In this document: piece by piece, positions 1 through 8,600 of the stretch
Numbering within the stretch: position 1 is the stretch's first letter
Layout: each line of letters opens with the position of its first letter
Source of the DNA: Marinobacter vinifirmus
Lineage (GTDB): Bacteria > Pseudomonadota > Gammaproteobacteria > Pseudomonadales > Oleiphilaceae
Reading direction: 5' to 3'
Length of the DNA: 64,000 nt
NCBI RefSeq assembly: GCF_002258215.1
Contig: NZ_NEFY01000008.1
Location: 1 to 64,000 of the forward strand
Notes under the pieces: generated by a model
Told to the model about the DNA's origin: nothing
The model's input: only the letters and a program-made list of their open reading frames with translations
The model's database searches: none
Translations under genes and position numbers: made by a program

Positions 1-46
1 GCCTTTGCCTTTGCCTTTGCCTTTGCCTTTGCCTTTGCCTTTGCCT
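1..46. repeat. GCCTTT hexanucleotide tandem repeat
   Basis: Seven uninterrupted copies of GCCTTT followed by a partial GCCT; the tract begins at the window edge and so probably extends further left. It is followed by about 50 bases of pyrimidine-rich sequence. It lies outside any convincing gene: the reading frame through it encodes only alternating Pro-Leu. Such perfect hexamer tracts can change copy number by strand slippage. No function is evident. Confidence 0.9.
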
Positions 47-100
47 GTATCTGAGTTTGTATCTTTCGCTTTGTCTTTAAACTTTCCTATTCCCTTTAGG

Positions 101-243
101 CCCGTCGGTAGGGGGGTGTGGGGTATTTTTCTGGCAGGGAAAAAGATGTCTGAGCGAAGCGAGTTGTTTTTCCCAGAAGAAAAATACCCCACACCCCGCG
201 TACCCGCCCCCACAACCAACAGGCTAGGAGCCCAAGCCCGACC
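101..243. repeat. 143-bp palindromic intergenic repeat, copy 1
   Basis: Nearly identical to 2153-2295 in the same orientation. The core is a long inverted repeat: arm 113-130 pairs perfectly with 180-197, and after a small asymmetric internal loop, 137-144 (GGGAAAAA) pairs with 167-174 (TTTTTCCC). The apex contains TGAGCGAAGCGAG. At one stem position copy 1 has A125-T185 where copy 2 has G2177-C2237, a compensatory change that keeps the pair. The outer tail ends close to the ilvD stop codon, and a second partial copy of the tail (about 243-264) runs into that stop. It may act as a transcription terminator or mRNA 3' stabiliser, or be a non-autonomous mobile palindrome of REP/MITE type. Confidence 0.85.
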
Positions 244-262
244 GCTGGGAGCCCAAGCCAGA

Positions 263-1939
263 CTATGGCAAGTCAGTAACGGCCCCCGTAGACGCCGAAC
301 TCACGGTACGAGCATATTTCGCCAACACACCCCGGGTGAATCTTGGCTCGGGCGGGGTCCAGGTTTCTCGCCGTTTGGTCATCTCCTCGTCAGAAATCTC
401 CAACAGGATTGAGTTGTTAACCGCATCGATGGTGATGGTATCGCCGTCTTCCACCAGGGCAATCGGGCCGCCCACGGCGGCTTCCGGGGTAATGTGGCCG
501 ACGACGAAACCGTGGCTGCCGCCGGAGAAACGGCCGTCGGTGATCAGCGCAACGTCGCTGCCCAAACCTTTGCCCATGATGGCGGAGGTGGGGCTGAGCA
601 TCTCTCGCATGCCGGGGCCGCCTTTGGGGCCTTCGTAGCGGATCACCAGCACATCGCCGGCCACCACCGTGCCGTCGAGAATGCGCTCCTGGGCTTCCTC
701 TTCAGAATGGAACACCCGCGCCCGGCCGGAGAAGTGGGTGCCTTCCTTGCCGGTAATCTTCGCCACAGAGCCTTCCGGCGCCAGGTTGCCGAACAGGATA
801 CGTAAATGACTGTCGGCTTTGATGGGGTTTTCAAAGGCCCGGATGATCTGCTGGTCTTCCGGGTAGGGCGTTACGCTCGCGAGGTTTTCAGCCAGGGTTT
901 TGCCAGTTACCGTCATGCAGTCGCCGTGTAACAGTCCCCGCTCCAACAGCATCTTCATCAACGGCTGAATGCCGCCGATGGCGACCAGCTCCGACATCAT
1001 GTAGTGACCGGACGGGCGCAGGTCGGCCAGTACCGGCACCTTTTTGCCAATGCGCACGAAATCCTCCAGCGACAGCTCAACGCCGGCAGTACTGGCCATG
1101 CCCAGCAAGTGCAGCACCGCATTGGTGGAACCGCCCAGGGTGATCACCACGGTAATCGCATTCTCGAACGCCTCGCGGGTCATGATGTCGGAAGGCTTGA
1201 TATCTGCCTCCAATAGCTTCAGCACGGCCGCACCGGCAGCCTCACAATCGGCCAGCTTGGTATCAGACACCGCATTCTGCGCCGAACTGCCCGGTAAACT
1301 CATGCCCATGGCCTCGATGGCGGAGGCCATGGTGTTGGCGGTGTACATACCCCCACAGGAACCCGGCCCCGGAATGGCGGTTTCCTCGATCTGCTTCACC
1401 TCAATCAGGTCCATATTGCCGCGGGCATGGGCACCCACCGCTTCGAACACCGAAATGATGTCGGTGTGATTCTCACCGGGCATGATGGTCCCGCCATACA
1501 CAAACACCGACGGCCGGTTAAGCCGCGCCAGCCCCATCATGCAGCCCGGCATGTTCTTGTCACAGCCCCCGATCGCCACCAGCCCGTCAAAACCCTCACA
1601 GCCGGCCACCGTCTCAATCGAATCCGCAATCACCTCCCGGGACACCAGGGAATACTTCATGCCCTCGGTACCGTTGGCAATGCCGTCTGAAATCGTGATG
1701 GTATTGAAAATCAGACTCTTGCCCCCGGCGGCATCGGCGCCCTTGGCGGCTTCCCGGGCCAGCCCGTCAATGTGCATATTGCACGGCGTCAGATTGCTCC
1801 AGGTAGAGGCAATACCCACCTGCGGCTTCCGAAAGTCCTCATCCTGAAACCCCACCGCCCGCAACATCGCGCGACTGGCAGACTTGTTAATACCATCCAC
1901 CACCGGTGCGGAATAACGACGTCGTTTATCCGTGGTCAT
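263..1939 (-). CDS. ilvD: dihydroxy-acid dehydratase
   Basis: Dehydrates 2,3-dihydroxy-isovalerate and 2,3-dihydroxy-3-methylvalerate to the keto acids of valine and isoleucine, in the cytoplasm. The 558-residue protein has the normal IlvD/Edd length. Three cysteines placed as in [2Fe-2S]-type enzymes are visible: Cys53 (TPCNMH), Cys126 (GGCDKNMPG) and Cys195 ([13 protein letters not shown]). The C-terminal half carries the conserved [19 protein letters not shown] block. I chose the ATG at 1939 because GGGAGG lies 7 bases before it; the frame stays open five codons further to a TTG. It follows ilvM by about 360 bases on the same strand, so it may be read with ilvGM or from its own promoter. 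ilvE, which lies between ilvM and ilvD in E. coli, is absent here. Confidence 0.97.
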   Translation of the reverse strand: MTTDKRRRYSAPVVDGINKSASRAMLRAVGFQDEDFRKPQVGIASTWSNLTPCNMHIDGLAREAAKGADAAGGKSLIFNTITISDGIANGTEGMKYSLVSREVIADSIETVAGCEGFDGLVAIGGCDKNMPGCMMGLARLNRPSVFVYGGTIMPGENHTDIISVFEAVGAHARGNMDLIEVKQIEETAIPGPGSCGGMYTANTMASAIEAMGMSLPGSSAQNAVSDTKLADCEAAGAAVLKLLEADIKPSDIMTREAFENAITVVITLGGSTNAVLHLLGMASTAGVELSLEDFVRIGKKVPVLADLRPSGHYMMSELVAIGGIQPLMKMLLERGLLHGDCMTVTGKTLAENLASVTPYPEDQQIIRAFENPIKADSHLRILFGNLAPEGSVAKITGKEGTHFSGRARVFHSEEEAQERILDGTVVAGDVLVIRYEGPKGGPGMREMLSPTSAIMGKGLGSDVALITDGRFSGGSHGFVVGHITPEAAVGGPIALVEDGDTITIDAVNNSILLEISDEEMTKRRETWTPPEPRFTRGVLAKYARTVSSASTGAVTDLP

Positions 1940-2296
1940 AACAAAACCTCCCAATCAACAGTCGTTAACGAAATCAGCCTCTCACCAGCGAAACCCACAA
2001 AGCCCCAAAGTGCAACCCTGTTAAAAAAGCGCCGCAGGCAAAAAGCAGCCTATACCAGAAATGCTCGTCGGTAGGCGTGACAACACAGGTCCAGAAAGTT
2101 TTCCCGTGAACCCGCCAATGCCCGTCGGCGCGGTGTGGCAGTTCCAGAGCTGCCCGTCGGTAGTGGGGTGTGGGGTGTTTTTCTGGCAGGGAAAAAGATG
2201 TCTGAGCGAAGCGAGTTGTTTTTCCCAGAAGAAAAACACCCCACACCCCACGTACCTGCCCCCACAACTAACAGGCTAGGAGCCCAAGCCAGACCC
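1940..2296. other. ilvM-ilvD intergenic region
   Basis: About 357 bases without a gene. It holds the second 143-bp palindromic repeat (2153-2295) and, at 2121-2139, a short degenerate copy of the repeat's left end (CCCGTCGG followed by GGTGTGG). On the minus strand a possible extended -10 (TGGTATAGG, about 2049-2057) could serve ilvD, but no good -35 box accompanies it. The short frames here are derived from the repeat and have no protein-like character. Confidence 0.5.
2153..2295. repeat. 143-bp palindromic intergenic repeat, copy 2
   Basis: Second copy of the element at 101-243. The outer stem is a perfect 20-bp inverted repeat (2163-2182 with 2232-2251), and the inner stem GGGAAAAA/TTTTTCCC is also conserved. 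The element ends one base before the ilvM stop codon (2297-2299), just as copy 1 and its partial tail reach the ilvD stop. Stem identity is kept by a G-C pair (2177/2237) where copy 1 has A-T. Placement directly after two stop codons suggests a role at the 3' ends of transcripts. Confidence 0.87.
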
Positions 2297-2575
2297 TCAG
2301 GCAGAAACCGAACGAACAGCCGCCTGTTCCTGAAGGGCCACATCAACAACCGAATGCAGCTTCTCCAGCTGGGAACGTAACATACCGATAGGCCGGCTGC
2401 CCGAGAGCGTCAGGGCGATATCCAGGTGGTCTTCGGCGGCCTCCATAGACATGCGCGAAATCCGGAAACCCCGAACTCGAACCACCTGGCACAGGCGCTC
2501 CAGTGCAGCCGCTTCCTGATTCATGCGGCAGTTTAACGTGTAGCTTGGCATAGCCGTTTGGGATTGCGGGTTCAT
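2297..2575 (-). CDS. ilvM: acetolactate synthase 2 small regulatory subunit
   Basis: Small ACT-domain subunit that partners the catalytic IlvG in the first common step of valine, leucine and isoleucine synthesis. The 92-residue product matches the short IlvM type rather than the longer IlvN/IlvH. After about 9 residues comes one ACT fold (YTLNCRMNQEAAALERLCQ, then RGFRISRMSM). Its start codon overlaps the end of ilvG (2572-2575), which implies translational coupling and equal expression. The 143-bp repeat begins one base beyond the stop. Regulation should follow the ilvL attenuator upstream of ilvG. Confidence 0.93.
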   Translation of the reverse strand: MNPQSQTAMPSYTLNCRMNQEAAALERLCQVVRVRGFRISRMSMEAAEDHLDIALTLSGSRPIGMLRSQLEKLHSVVDVALQEQAAVRSVSA

Positions 2576-4272
2576 GCTACGTTCTCCTTGTTTGCAGTGC
2601 TGGTGCGCTTGGTTTCGTCGATCATTTCACGGTTGCTGGCGCCAGGTTTTACGATGGGCCATACGTTTTCTTCCCGGCTGATGGCCACGTGCAGCAGCAT
2701 CGGGCCGTCGTAGGCCAGGATGGTTTCTATGCCCCGGCGGATCTGGTCGGTGCGGTCTATGTGCAGGGCCGGGATATCGAAGGCGCGGGCCATGGCTACA
2801 AAATCCGGGTTGTCGTCCAGGTTAATGTGGCTTTCCCGGTTGTTGTAGAACAGCTCTTGCTGCTGGCGCACCATGCCCAGACACTGGTTGTCGAGGATGA
2901 TCAGCTTCAGGGGCAACTTGTACCGGCGGATGGTTGCCAGTTCCTGGGCGTTCATCATGAACGAGCCATCGCCGGTTACGTTGATGACGGTGCTGTTTCG
3001 GTCGGCAAACTGCGCGCCGATGGCCGCCGGCAGGCCGAAGCCCATGGTGCCCAGGCCGCCGCTGGTGAGGTGTCGGCGGGGGTGGTCAAACTCGTAATGC
3101 TGGGCAACCCACATCTGGTGCTGGCCTACGTCACAGGCGATGACCGTGTCATCCGGGGCGGTGCGGGACAGCTGGCGGATGAAGGCCGGGCCGGTGATGG
3201 GGGCCATGGGCTCTTCGTTATCCGCGGCCTTGAAACCACCGGTGGTGTGCCAGGTCTGGCATTGCTTTTGCCAGTCGGCGATGGCCAGCGACTCGCTTTC
3301 CAGAGCGGCAATGAATGCCACCAGAATGGCGTTCAGGTCGCCGCGCAGGGCCAGGTCGGCCTCCCGGAGTTTATTGATCTCGGCGGCATCGGCGTCGATG
3401 TGGATCATTTTCGCGTTGGGGGCGAAACCGTCCAGTTTGCCGGTGGCGCGGTCGTCCAGGCGGGCGCCGACTACGAACAGCAGGTCGCATTCTTCGACTG
3501 CCTTGTTGGCGGCGCGGGAGCCGTGCATGCCTAACATGCCCAGGTTATGGGGATTGTGCTTACCAGCGTTGCCGATGCCTTTAAGGGTAACAACGCCCGG
3601 CAGGCCGGAGGTTTCGGCAAAGGCGCGGAAGCTGTCTTCGGCCTGGGCCAGGGAAACGCCGCCGCCACTGTAGAGCAGGGGGCGCCTGGCCGAGCGAAGC
3701 ATAGCCAGGGCGCGGGTGATGTCCGGGCAGTGGGCGTCCGGTGCGGGCGCAGTGGCCGGTGCGGCAGTCGCCACTGCAGTCAGCAGGACGTCTTTGGGAA
3801 TATCAATCCACACCGGCCCCGGGCGGCCGCTTTGGGCCAGCTGGATGGCTTCTTCGATGATCGCCGGCAGTGCTTCGGCATCGTCCACCAGGTAGCTGTG
3901 CTTAACGATGCCCAGTGTCATGCCCAGAATGTCGGTTTCCTGGAAGGCATCGGTGCCGATCATGCTGGTGGCTACCTGCCCGGTGATCACCAGCATGGGG
4001 ATGGAGTCCATATAGGCATTGGCAACGCCGGTGATCAGGTTGGTGGCACCGGGGCCGGAGGTGGCGATGCACACGCCAATCTCGCCACTGGCCCGGGCAT
4101 AGCCGTCGGCGGCCAGGGCGCAGGCCTGTTCGTGGCGGCACAGCACGTGTTCCACACCGACATCATCCACCAGGGCATCGTATAGCGGCATGATGCAGCC
4201 GCCCGGATAGCCGAACACGGTGTTGATGTTATGGCGGTGGAACGCTTCAAGAATGTGCTGTGCGCCGTTCAT
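2572..4272 (-). CDS. ilvG: acetolactate synthase 2 catalytic subunit
   Basis: Thiamine diphosphate enzyme that condenses pyruvate with pyruvate or 2-oxobutyrate to form acetohydroxy acids. The 566-residue protein has the three expected domains: N-terminal pyrimidine-binding domain with the catalytic glutamate (Glu48, in CRHEQACALAADGYAR), a central FAD-binding domain, and a C-terminal pyrophosphate-binding domain with the GDGSFMMNAQELAT motif. The frame is intact, unlike the frameshifted ilvG of E. coli K-12. ATG 4272 is preceded by AGGG at a slightly long spacing. It is the first structural gene after the ilvL leader and its attenuator hairpin (4300-4339), only 27 bases upstream, and overlaps ilvM by 4 bases. 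Confidence 0.96.
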   Translation of the reverse strand: MNGAQHILEAFHRHNINTVFGYPGGCIMPLYDALVDDVGVEHVLCRHEQACALAADGYARASGEIGVCIATSGPGATNLITGVANAYMDSIPMLVITGQVATSMIGTDAFQETDILGMTLGIVKHSYLVDDAEALPAIIEEAIQLAQSGRPGPVWIDIPKDVLLTAVATAAPATAPAPDAHCPDITRALAMLRSARRPLLYSGGGVSLAQAEDSFRAFAETSGLPGVVTLKGIGNAGKHNPHNLGMLGMHGSRAANKAVEECDLLFVVGARLDDRATGKLDGFAPNAKMIHIDADAAEINKLREADLALRGDLNAILVAFIAALESESLAIADWQKQCQTWHTTGGFKAADNEEPMAPITGPAFIRQLSRTAPDDTVIACDVGQHQMWVAQHYEFDHPRRHLTSGGLGTMGFGLPAAIGAQFADRNSTVINVTGDGSFMMNAQELATIRRYKLPLKLIILDNQCLGMVRQQQELFYNNRESHINLDDNPDFVAMARAFDIPALHIDRTDQIRRGIETILAYDGPMLLHVAISREENVWPIVKPGASNREMIDETKRTSTANKENVA

Positions 4273-4299
4273 GGTCGTTTTTCCCTTTTTCTTTGCCGC

Positions 4300-4339
4300 A
4301 AAAAAGAAACCCCCGGGACCTTTCGGTGCCGGGGGTTTC
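4300..4339 (-). terminator. ilv attenuator (Rho-independent terminator)
   Basis: Read on the minus strand: an 11-bp stem GAAACCCCCGG / CCGGGGGTTTC (4329-4339 with 4306-4316), extended by ACC-GAAA-GGT inside, followed by six U residues (4300-4305). It lies between the leader peptide gene and ilvG, where an attenuator belongs. The leader segment 4390-4396 (CCGGGGG) matches the 3' arm, so it can pair with the 5' arm and form a competing antiterminator when the ribosome stalls on the valine/leucine codons. Confidence 0.88.
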
Positions 4340-4361
4340 TGGTGTTTGAGTCAGGTTGTCG

Positions 4362-4454
4362 CTATCTCACCCGCTTGTCCACGCAAAAGCCCCCGGACGG
4401 TACCACGACCACCAAGACTAGCTTTACAAGGACAATCACTGCGTTGAGATTCAT
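4362..4454 (-). CDS. ilvL: ilv operon leader peptide
   Basis: A 30-codon mini-gene upstream of ilvG on the same strand, too short for routine gene calling. It starts MNLNA and continues VIVLVKLVLVVVVPSGG, ending CVDKRVR before a TAG. Counting the stretch, 9 of its residues are Val and 3 are Leu, with one Ile, before the Pro. The design matches the E. coli IlvL peptide (a Val/Ile/Leu tract, then Pro, then a Gly-containing tail ending in basic residues). When branched-chain aminoacyl-tRNAs are scarce, ribosomes would stall in the Val/Leu tract and prevent the attenuator at 4300-4339 from forming. A ribosome site is weak. The surrounding architecture (promoter, peptide, hairpin, ilvG) makes the call strong. 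Confidence 0.88.
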   Translation of the reverse strand: MNLNAVIVLVKLVLVVVVPSGGFCVDKRVR

Positions 4455-4499
4455 AAAATCGGCAATCTGCTCTGAATTCGTAAAAACAATGTGTGTAGA

Positions 4500-4528
4500 A
4501 TCTAACCCACGTTTAAAACCGGTTGCAA
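4500..4528 (-). promoter_or_regulatory. predicted ilvL-GM promoter
   Basis: Minus strand -35 TTGCAA (4523-4528), 17-base spacer, -10 TTAGAT (4500-4505). Transcription would begin near 4493, about 40 bases before the ilvL start. The -35 lies in the palindrome GGTTGCAACC, so the same hexamer could be used on the plus strand toward the efflux genes, though the plus-strand -10 would be poor. Confidence 0.55.
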
Positions 4529-4566
4529 CCCTTTATTGCCTCAAATACGGAAGTGATGAGCATTTC

Positions 4567-5649
4567 ATGACAAAAGCAAAACTCGGATCCCTCGGTTTAT
4601 CCCTGCTGGTCATTATTCTCCTGGTTATCTGGATGGCTACCGGTGAGCTCAAAGTAGCCAGTGATGATGCCCCGGCCGACCCCGAGCAGGAGCAGCGCCA
4701 GCCCACCCGGGTAGAGGTGGAAACGCTGGAAGCCACCAACTATCAGCCGGTACTGAAACTGCAGGGCCAGCTGCAGCCCTGGCAGTCGGTGATGGTAGGT
4801 GCCCGGGTGGCCGGAACGGTAGAGCAGTTGCACGTGCAGCTGGGGGACCAGGTAAAAGCCGGGGAGCCGTTGCTGACGTTGTCTACCGATGGCCGGGATG
4901 CCGTGGTTGAGCGCTGGCGAGCCAATATCCGCAAGCTGGAAGCCGACCTTGCCGGCGCTCGCCGGTTGCGTTCGAATAACCTGGCTTCCGAAACCGAAGT
5001 GTTGCGGCTGCAGAGTGAACTGGCAGCCGCCAAGGCCGAGCTGACTGCCGCAGAACTGGCGTTGCAACACCTCAAACCGTCCGCTCCCTTCGACGCAGTA
5101 GTGAATCGCCGGGAAGTAGACCCCGGTACATTGGTGCAGGTGGGCACGCCCCTGTTCGAGCTGGTGCAGATTGATCGCCTGAAAGCCACCGGGCAGATTC
5201 CCCAGCAGTCGGTGTCTGCGGTTGAGCCCGGGCAGGCGGTGGAGATCAAGCTCTTGGATGGCACCGCCATGGCGGGTGTGGTCAGCTTTGTCGCCAGTGC
5301 GGCATCCCCGGAAACCCGCAGCTTTGCGGTGGAAATCCTGGTGGAGAACCCGGATTTACTGAGGGCGGCGGGCGGCACAGCTACCCTGAACATCCGCTTG
5401 CCGGAGCAGAAGGCACAGTTCATTTCACCGGCCTACCTGACCCTGGACGACGACGGCCGGCCCGGCGTGAAGTACGTCAACGGGCAGGACCGGGTGATGT
5501 TCCAGACCGTCAGACTGCTTAACGTTGCTACCGATGGCGCCTGGGTGTCCGGCCTGCCGGATCAGATCCGGCTGATAACCCGGGGTGGCGGGTTTGTGGC
5601 CGAGGGTGAGCCCGTGCAGCCGGTCGACCGCTCAGACCAGCGGGGCTGA
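4567..5649 (+). CDS. RND efflux periplasmic adaptor subunit
   Basis: Membrane fusion protein of a resistance-nodulation-division efflux complex, linking the inner-membrane pump to an outer-membrane channel. 360 residues: an N-terminal membrane anchor at about 7-24, a half barrel-sandwich motif (VMVGARVAGTVEQLHVQLGD), a coiled-coil hairpin at about 115-165, the returning lipoyl half (PSAPFDAVVNRREVDPGTLV), and a beta-barrel domain. The frame is open upstream to 4231, but that part overlaps the ilvL region and reads as non-coding, so I start at ATG 4567, with GGAAG about 13 bases before it. The pump gene follows after 5 bases. No outer-membrane factor gene is near, so a TolC-like protein elsewhere is presumably shared. 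Substrate unknown. Confidence 0.9.
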   Translation: MTKAKLGSLGLSLLVIILLVIWMATGELKVASDDAPADPEQEQRQPTRVEVETLEATNYQPVLKLQGQLQPWQSVMVGARVAGTVEQLHVQLGDQVKAGEPLLTLSTDGRDAVVERWRANIRKLEADLAGARRLRSNNLASETEVLRLQSELAAAKAELTAAELALQHLKPSAPFDAVVNRREVDPGTLVQVGTPLFELVQIDRLKATGQIPQQSVSAVEPGQAVEIKLLDGTAMAGVVSFVASAASPETRSFAVEILVENPDLLRAAGGTATLNIRLPEQKAQFISPAYLTLDDDGRPGVKYVNGQDRVMFQTVRLLNVATDGAWVSGLPDQIRLITRGGGFVAEGEPVQPVDRSDQRG

Positions 5650-5654
5650 CCAGC

Positions 5655-8600
5655 ATGAGAGCACTGATCTCTGCGGCCATGGACCGCAGCCGCACCACGC
5701 TGCTGACCTTCCTGTTCCTGCTTCTTGGCGGCATGGCGGCCTACCAGGCGATTCCCAAGGAATCGAATCCGGACGTCACCATTCCCATGATCTATGTGTC
5801 CATGACCCTGGATGGCATCAGCCCCGAGGATGCCGAGCGCCTGTTAGTGCGCCCCATGGAACAGGAGCTGAGGGCGCTTGAAGGCATCAAGGAAATGCGC
5901 AGCACCTCTGCCGAAGGCCATGCCTCGGTGATGCTGGAGTTTGATGCCGGTTTCGACCCCGACAAAGCCTTGCAGGATGTGCGAGAGAAGGTGGACACCG
6001 CCCGCTCCAAGCTGCCTCAGGAGGCAGACGAGCCGCGAGTGCATGAAATCAACGTGTCCCTGTTTCCGGTACTGTCCATCGGCTTGTCCGGCCCCTTGTC
6101 TGAACGGGAGCTGATCACCATTGCCCGCCGCCTGCAGGATGCCATTGAAGCCATTCCCGATGTGCTGGAAGTGGAAATAGGCGGCGACCGGGAAGACCTG
6201 CTGGAAATCGTGGTGGATGCCCAGGTGCTGGAAAGCTACGGCATCGATTTCGACCAGCTGGCGCAACTGGTTACCCGCAATAATCAGCTGGTGGCGGCCG
6301 GCTCGCTGGATACCGGCAATGGCCGCATGGCCCTGAAAGTACCCGGGGTCATCGAGAACATTGAAGATGTGATGTCCATGCCCGTGAAGGTGGACGGCGA
6401 TACCGTGGTGACTTTCGGCGATATTGCCATGCTCCAGCGCACTTTCAAGGACCCCACCGGCTTTGCCCGGATTAACGGCGAGCCGGCGCTGGTGCTGGAG
6501 GTATCCAAGCGCTCCGGGGCCAACATCATCGAAACCATCGAGCAGATTCGCACCCTGATTGCTGACGCCCGCCCGCGGCTGCCGGAGACGCTGGAAATCC
6601 GCTACATCATGGATCAGTCCGAGGAAGTGCGGGACATCCTCTCGGACCTGCTCAACAACGTACTGACGGCCATTGTGCTGGTGATTATCGTGGTCATCGC
6701 CGCCATGGGCCCCCGTTCGGCACTGCTGGTAGGCCTGACCATTCCCGGTGCCTTCCTGACCGGCATCCTGGTGATCTGGGGCATGGGCCTCACCCTCAAC
6801 ATTGTCGTACTGTTCAGCCTGATCCTGGTGGCCGGCATGCTGGTAGACGGCGCCATTGTGGTGTCGGAACTGGCGGATCGAAACCTCAGCGATGGCCAGA
6901 CGGTCAAGCAAGCCTGGGTAGAAGCCGCGTCCCGCATGGCCTGGCCGGTGATTGCTTCCACCGCCACCACCCTGGCAGTGTTTGTGCCGCTGTTGTTCTG
7001 GCCCGGGGTGGTGGGGGAGTTCATGAAATTCCTGCCCATGACAGTGCTGATCTGCCTGATTGCGTCCCTGGCCATGGCACTGGTGTTCCTGCCGGTGCTT
7101 GGGGGCGTTAGTGGCGGCAAGCGCTCGCACCATGATCCGGAAGAAAGCCGGTTTGTTCAGGGCTACCGCAAGGTGCTGGCGACCCTGCTCAAGCGCCCGG
7201 GGCTGACCCTGCTTGGTTCCCTGGTTTTGATAATCCTGATTTATGCCGCCTACGGCCGCTTCAATCACGGTGTGGAATTCTTTCCCAGTGTTGAACCGGA
7301 TTCTGCCCAGGTTCAAGTGCGTGCCCGGGGCGACCTTTCCATCCGGGAGCGGGATGCCATTGTGCGTGAGGTAGAACAACGCCTGCAGAATATGCCGGAG
7401 GTGAAAGCGCTGTACGCCCGCTCCATGCTGTCGACCAGTACCCAGATGGCACCGGATGTTATCGGTGTGCTGCAGTTCCAGTTCAATGACTGGTTCACCC
7501 GCCGGACGGCCACCGAGATCCTGGAGGATTTCCGTGAACGTACTGCAGACATTCCCGGGGTAGAGCTGGAGTTCCGCAAACAGGAGGGCGGCCCCGCTGA
7601 GGGCAAGCCGGTGGAGTTATTGGTCAGCAGCATGAACAGCGGCGACCTGGATGGCTATGTGGACCAGATACAACAGCAAATGCGCGCCCAGGGTGGCTTT
7701 GTCGACATTGAAGATGACCGCAGCCTGCCCGGCATTGAGTGGCGCCTGAAGGTAGACCGGGAGGCCGCCGCCCGCTTTGGTACCGATGTGTTGAGTATTG
7801 GCAGCGCCGTGCGCCTGGTAACCAACGGCCTGATACTGGCCACCTACCGGCCTGAAGACGTACGGGACGAAGTGGACATTGCCGTGCGGGTGCCCAACAA
7901 CTGGCGTGAGCTGGAGCAGCTGCAACGCCAGACCATCAACACGCCGAGGGGCCAGGTGGCGCTGTCCGAATTTGTGACCCTGGAGCCGGGCGACAAGACC
8001 GGAACCATTGTGCGGGTAGACGGCCAGCGTACCGTTACCATCAAATCCGATGTAGCCCCCGGGCAGCGGATGGATGAACTGCTGCGCACTTTGCAGGCAG
8101 AGATGCCGGAGCCGCCGGAAGGCGTCACCGTGCGCTTTGCCGGTGAAAACGAAGACCAGCAACAGGCCGCAAACTTCCTGGTGGCAGCCTTCCTGGTGGC
8201 GGTGGGGCTGATGTTGCTGATTCTGGTAACCCAGTTCAACTCCCTGTACCAGACTTTCCTGATTCTGTCGGCCATTGTGTTGTCCACCGCCGGCGTGTTG
8301 CTGGGGCTGCTGTTCAACGGCCAGCCCTTTGGCGTGGTGATGGTGGGTATGGGCATTATTGCCCTGGCCGGCATTGTGGTGAACAACAACATCATTCTGA
8401 TTGATACCTACAACCAGATGAAACAGGAAGGCAAAGCCGCCTATGACGCGGCGCTGGAAACCGGTTGTCTGCGTTTCCGGCCGGTGTTGCTTACTGCAAT
8501 TACCACCATACTGGGGCTGATGCCCATGGTGCTGGGCATTAACGTAGATCTTTTGTCTCCGTCACTGGGGTTGGGTGCACCGTCTACCCAATGGTGGACC

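Noticed and set aside
1..46. CRISPR-like repeats
   Set aside because: The hexamers are directly adjacent with no spacers; there are no cas genes in the window.
5..412. 135-codon frame through the GCCTTT repeat and the palindrome
   Set aside because: Encodes only a Pro-Leu repeat and repeat-derived sequence, with no ribosome site and no protein-like composition.
4231..4566. N-terminal extension of the efflux adaptor frame
   Set aside because: It runs through the attenuator and antisense to ilvL; the natural membrane-anchor start is ATG 4567.
5844..7379. 511-codon minus-strand frame antisense to the RND pump
   Set aside because: A Gln/His-rich shadow of a high-GC gene; no ribosome site and no domain.
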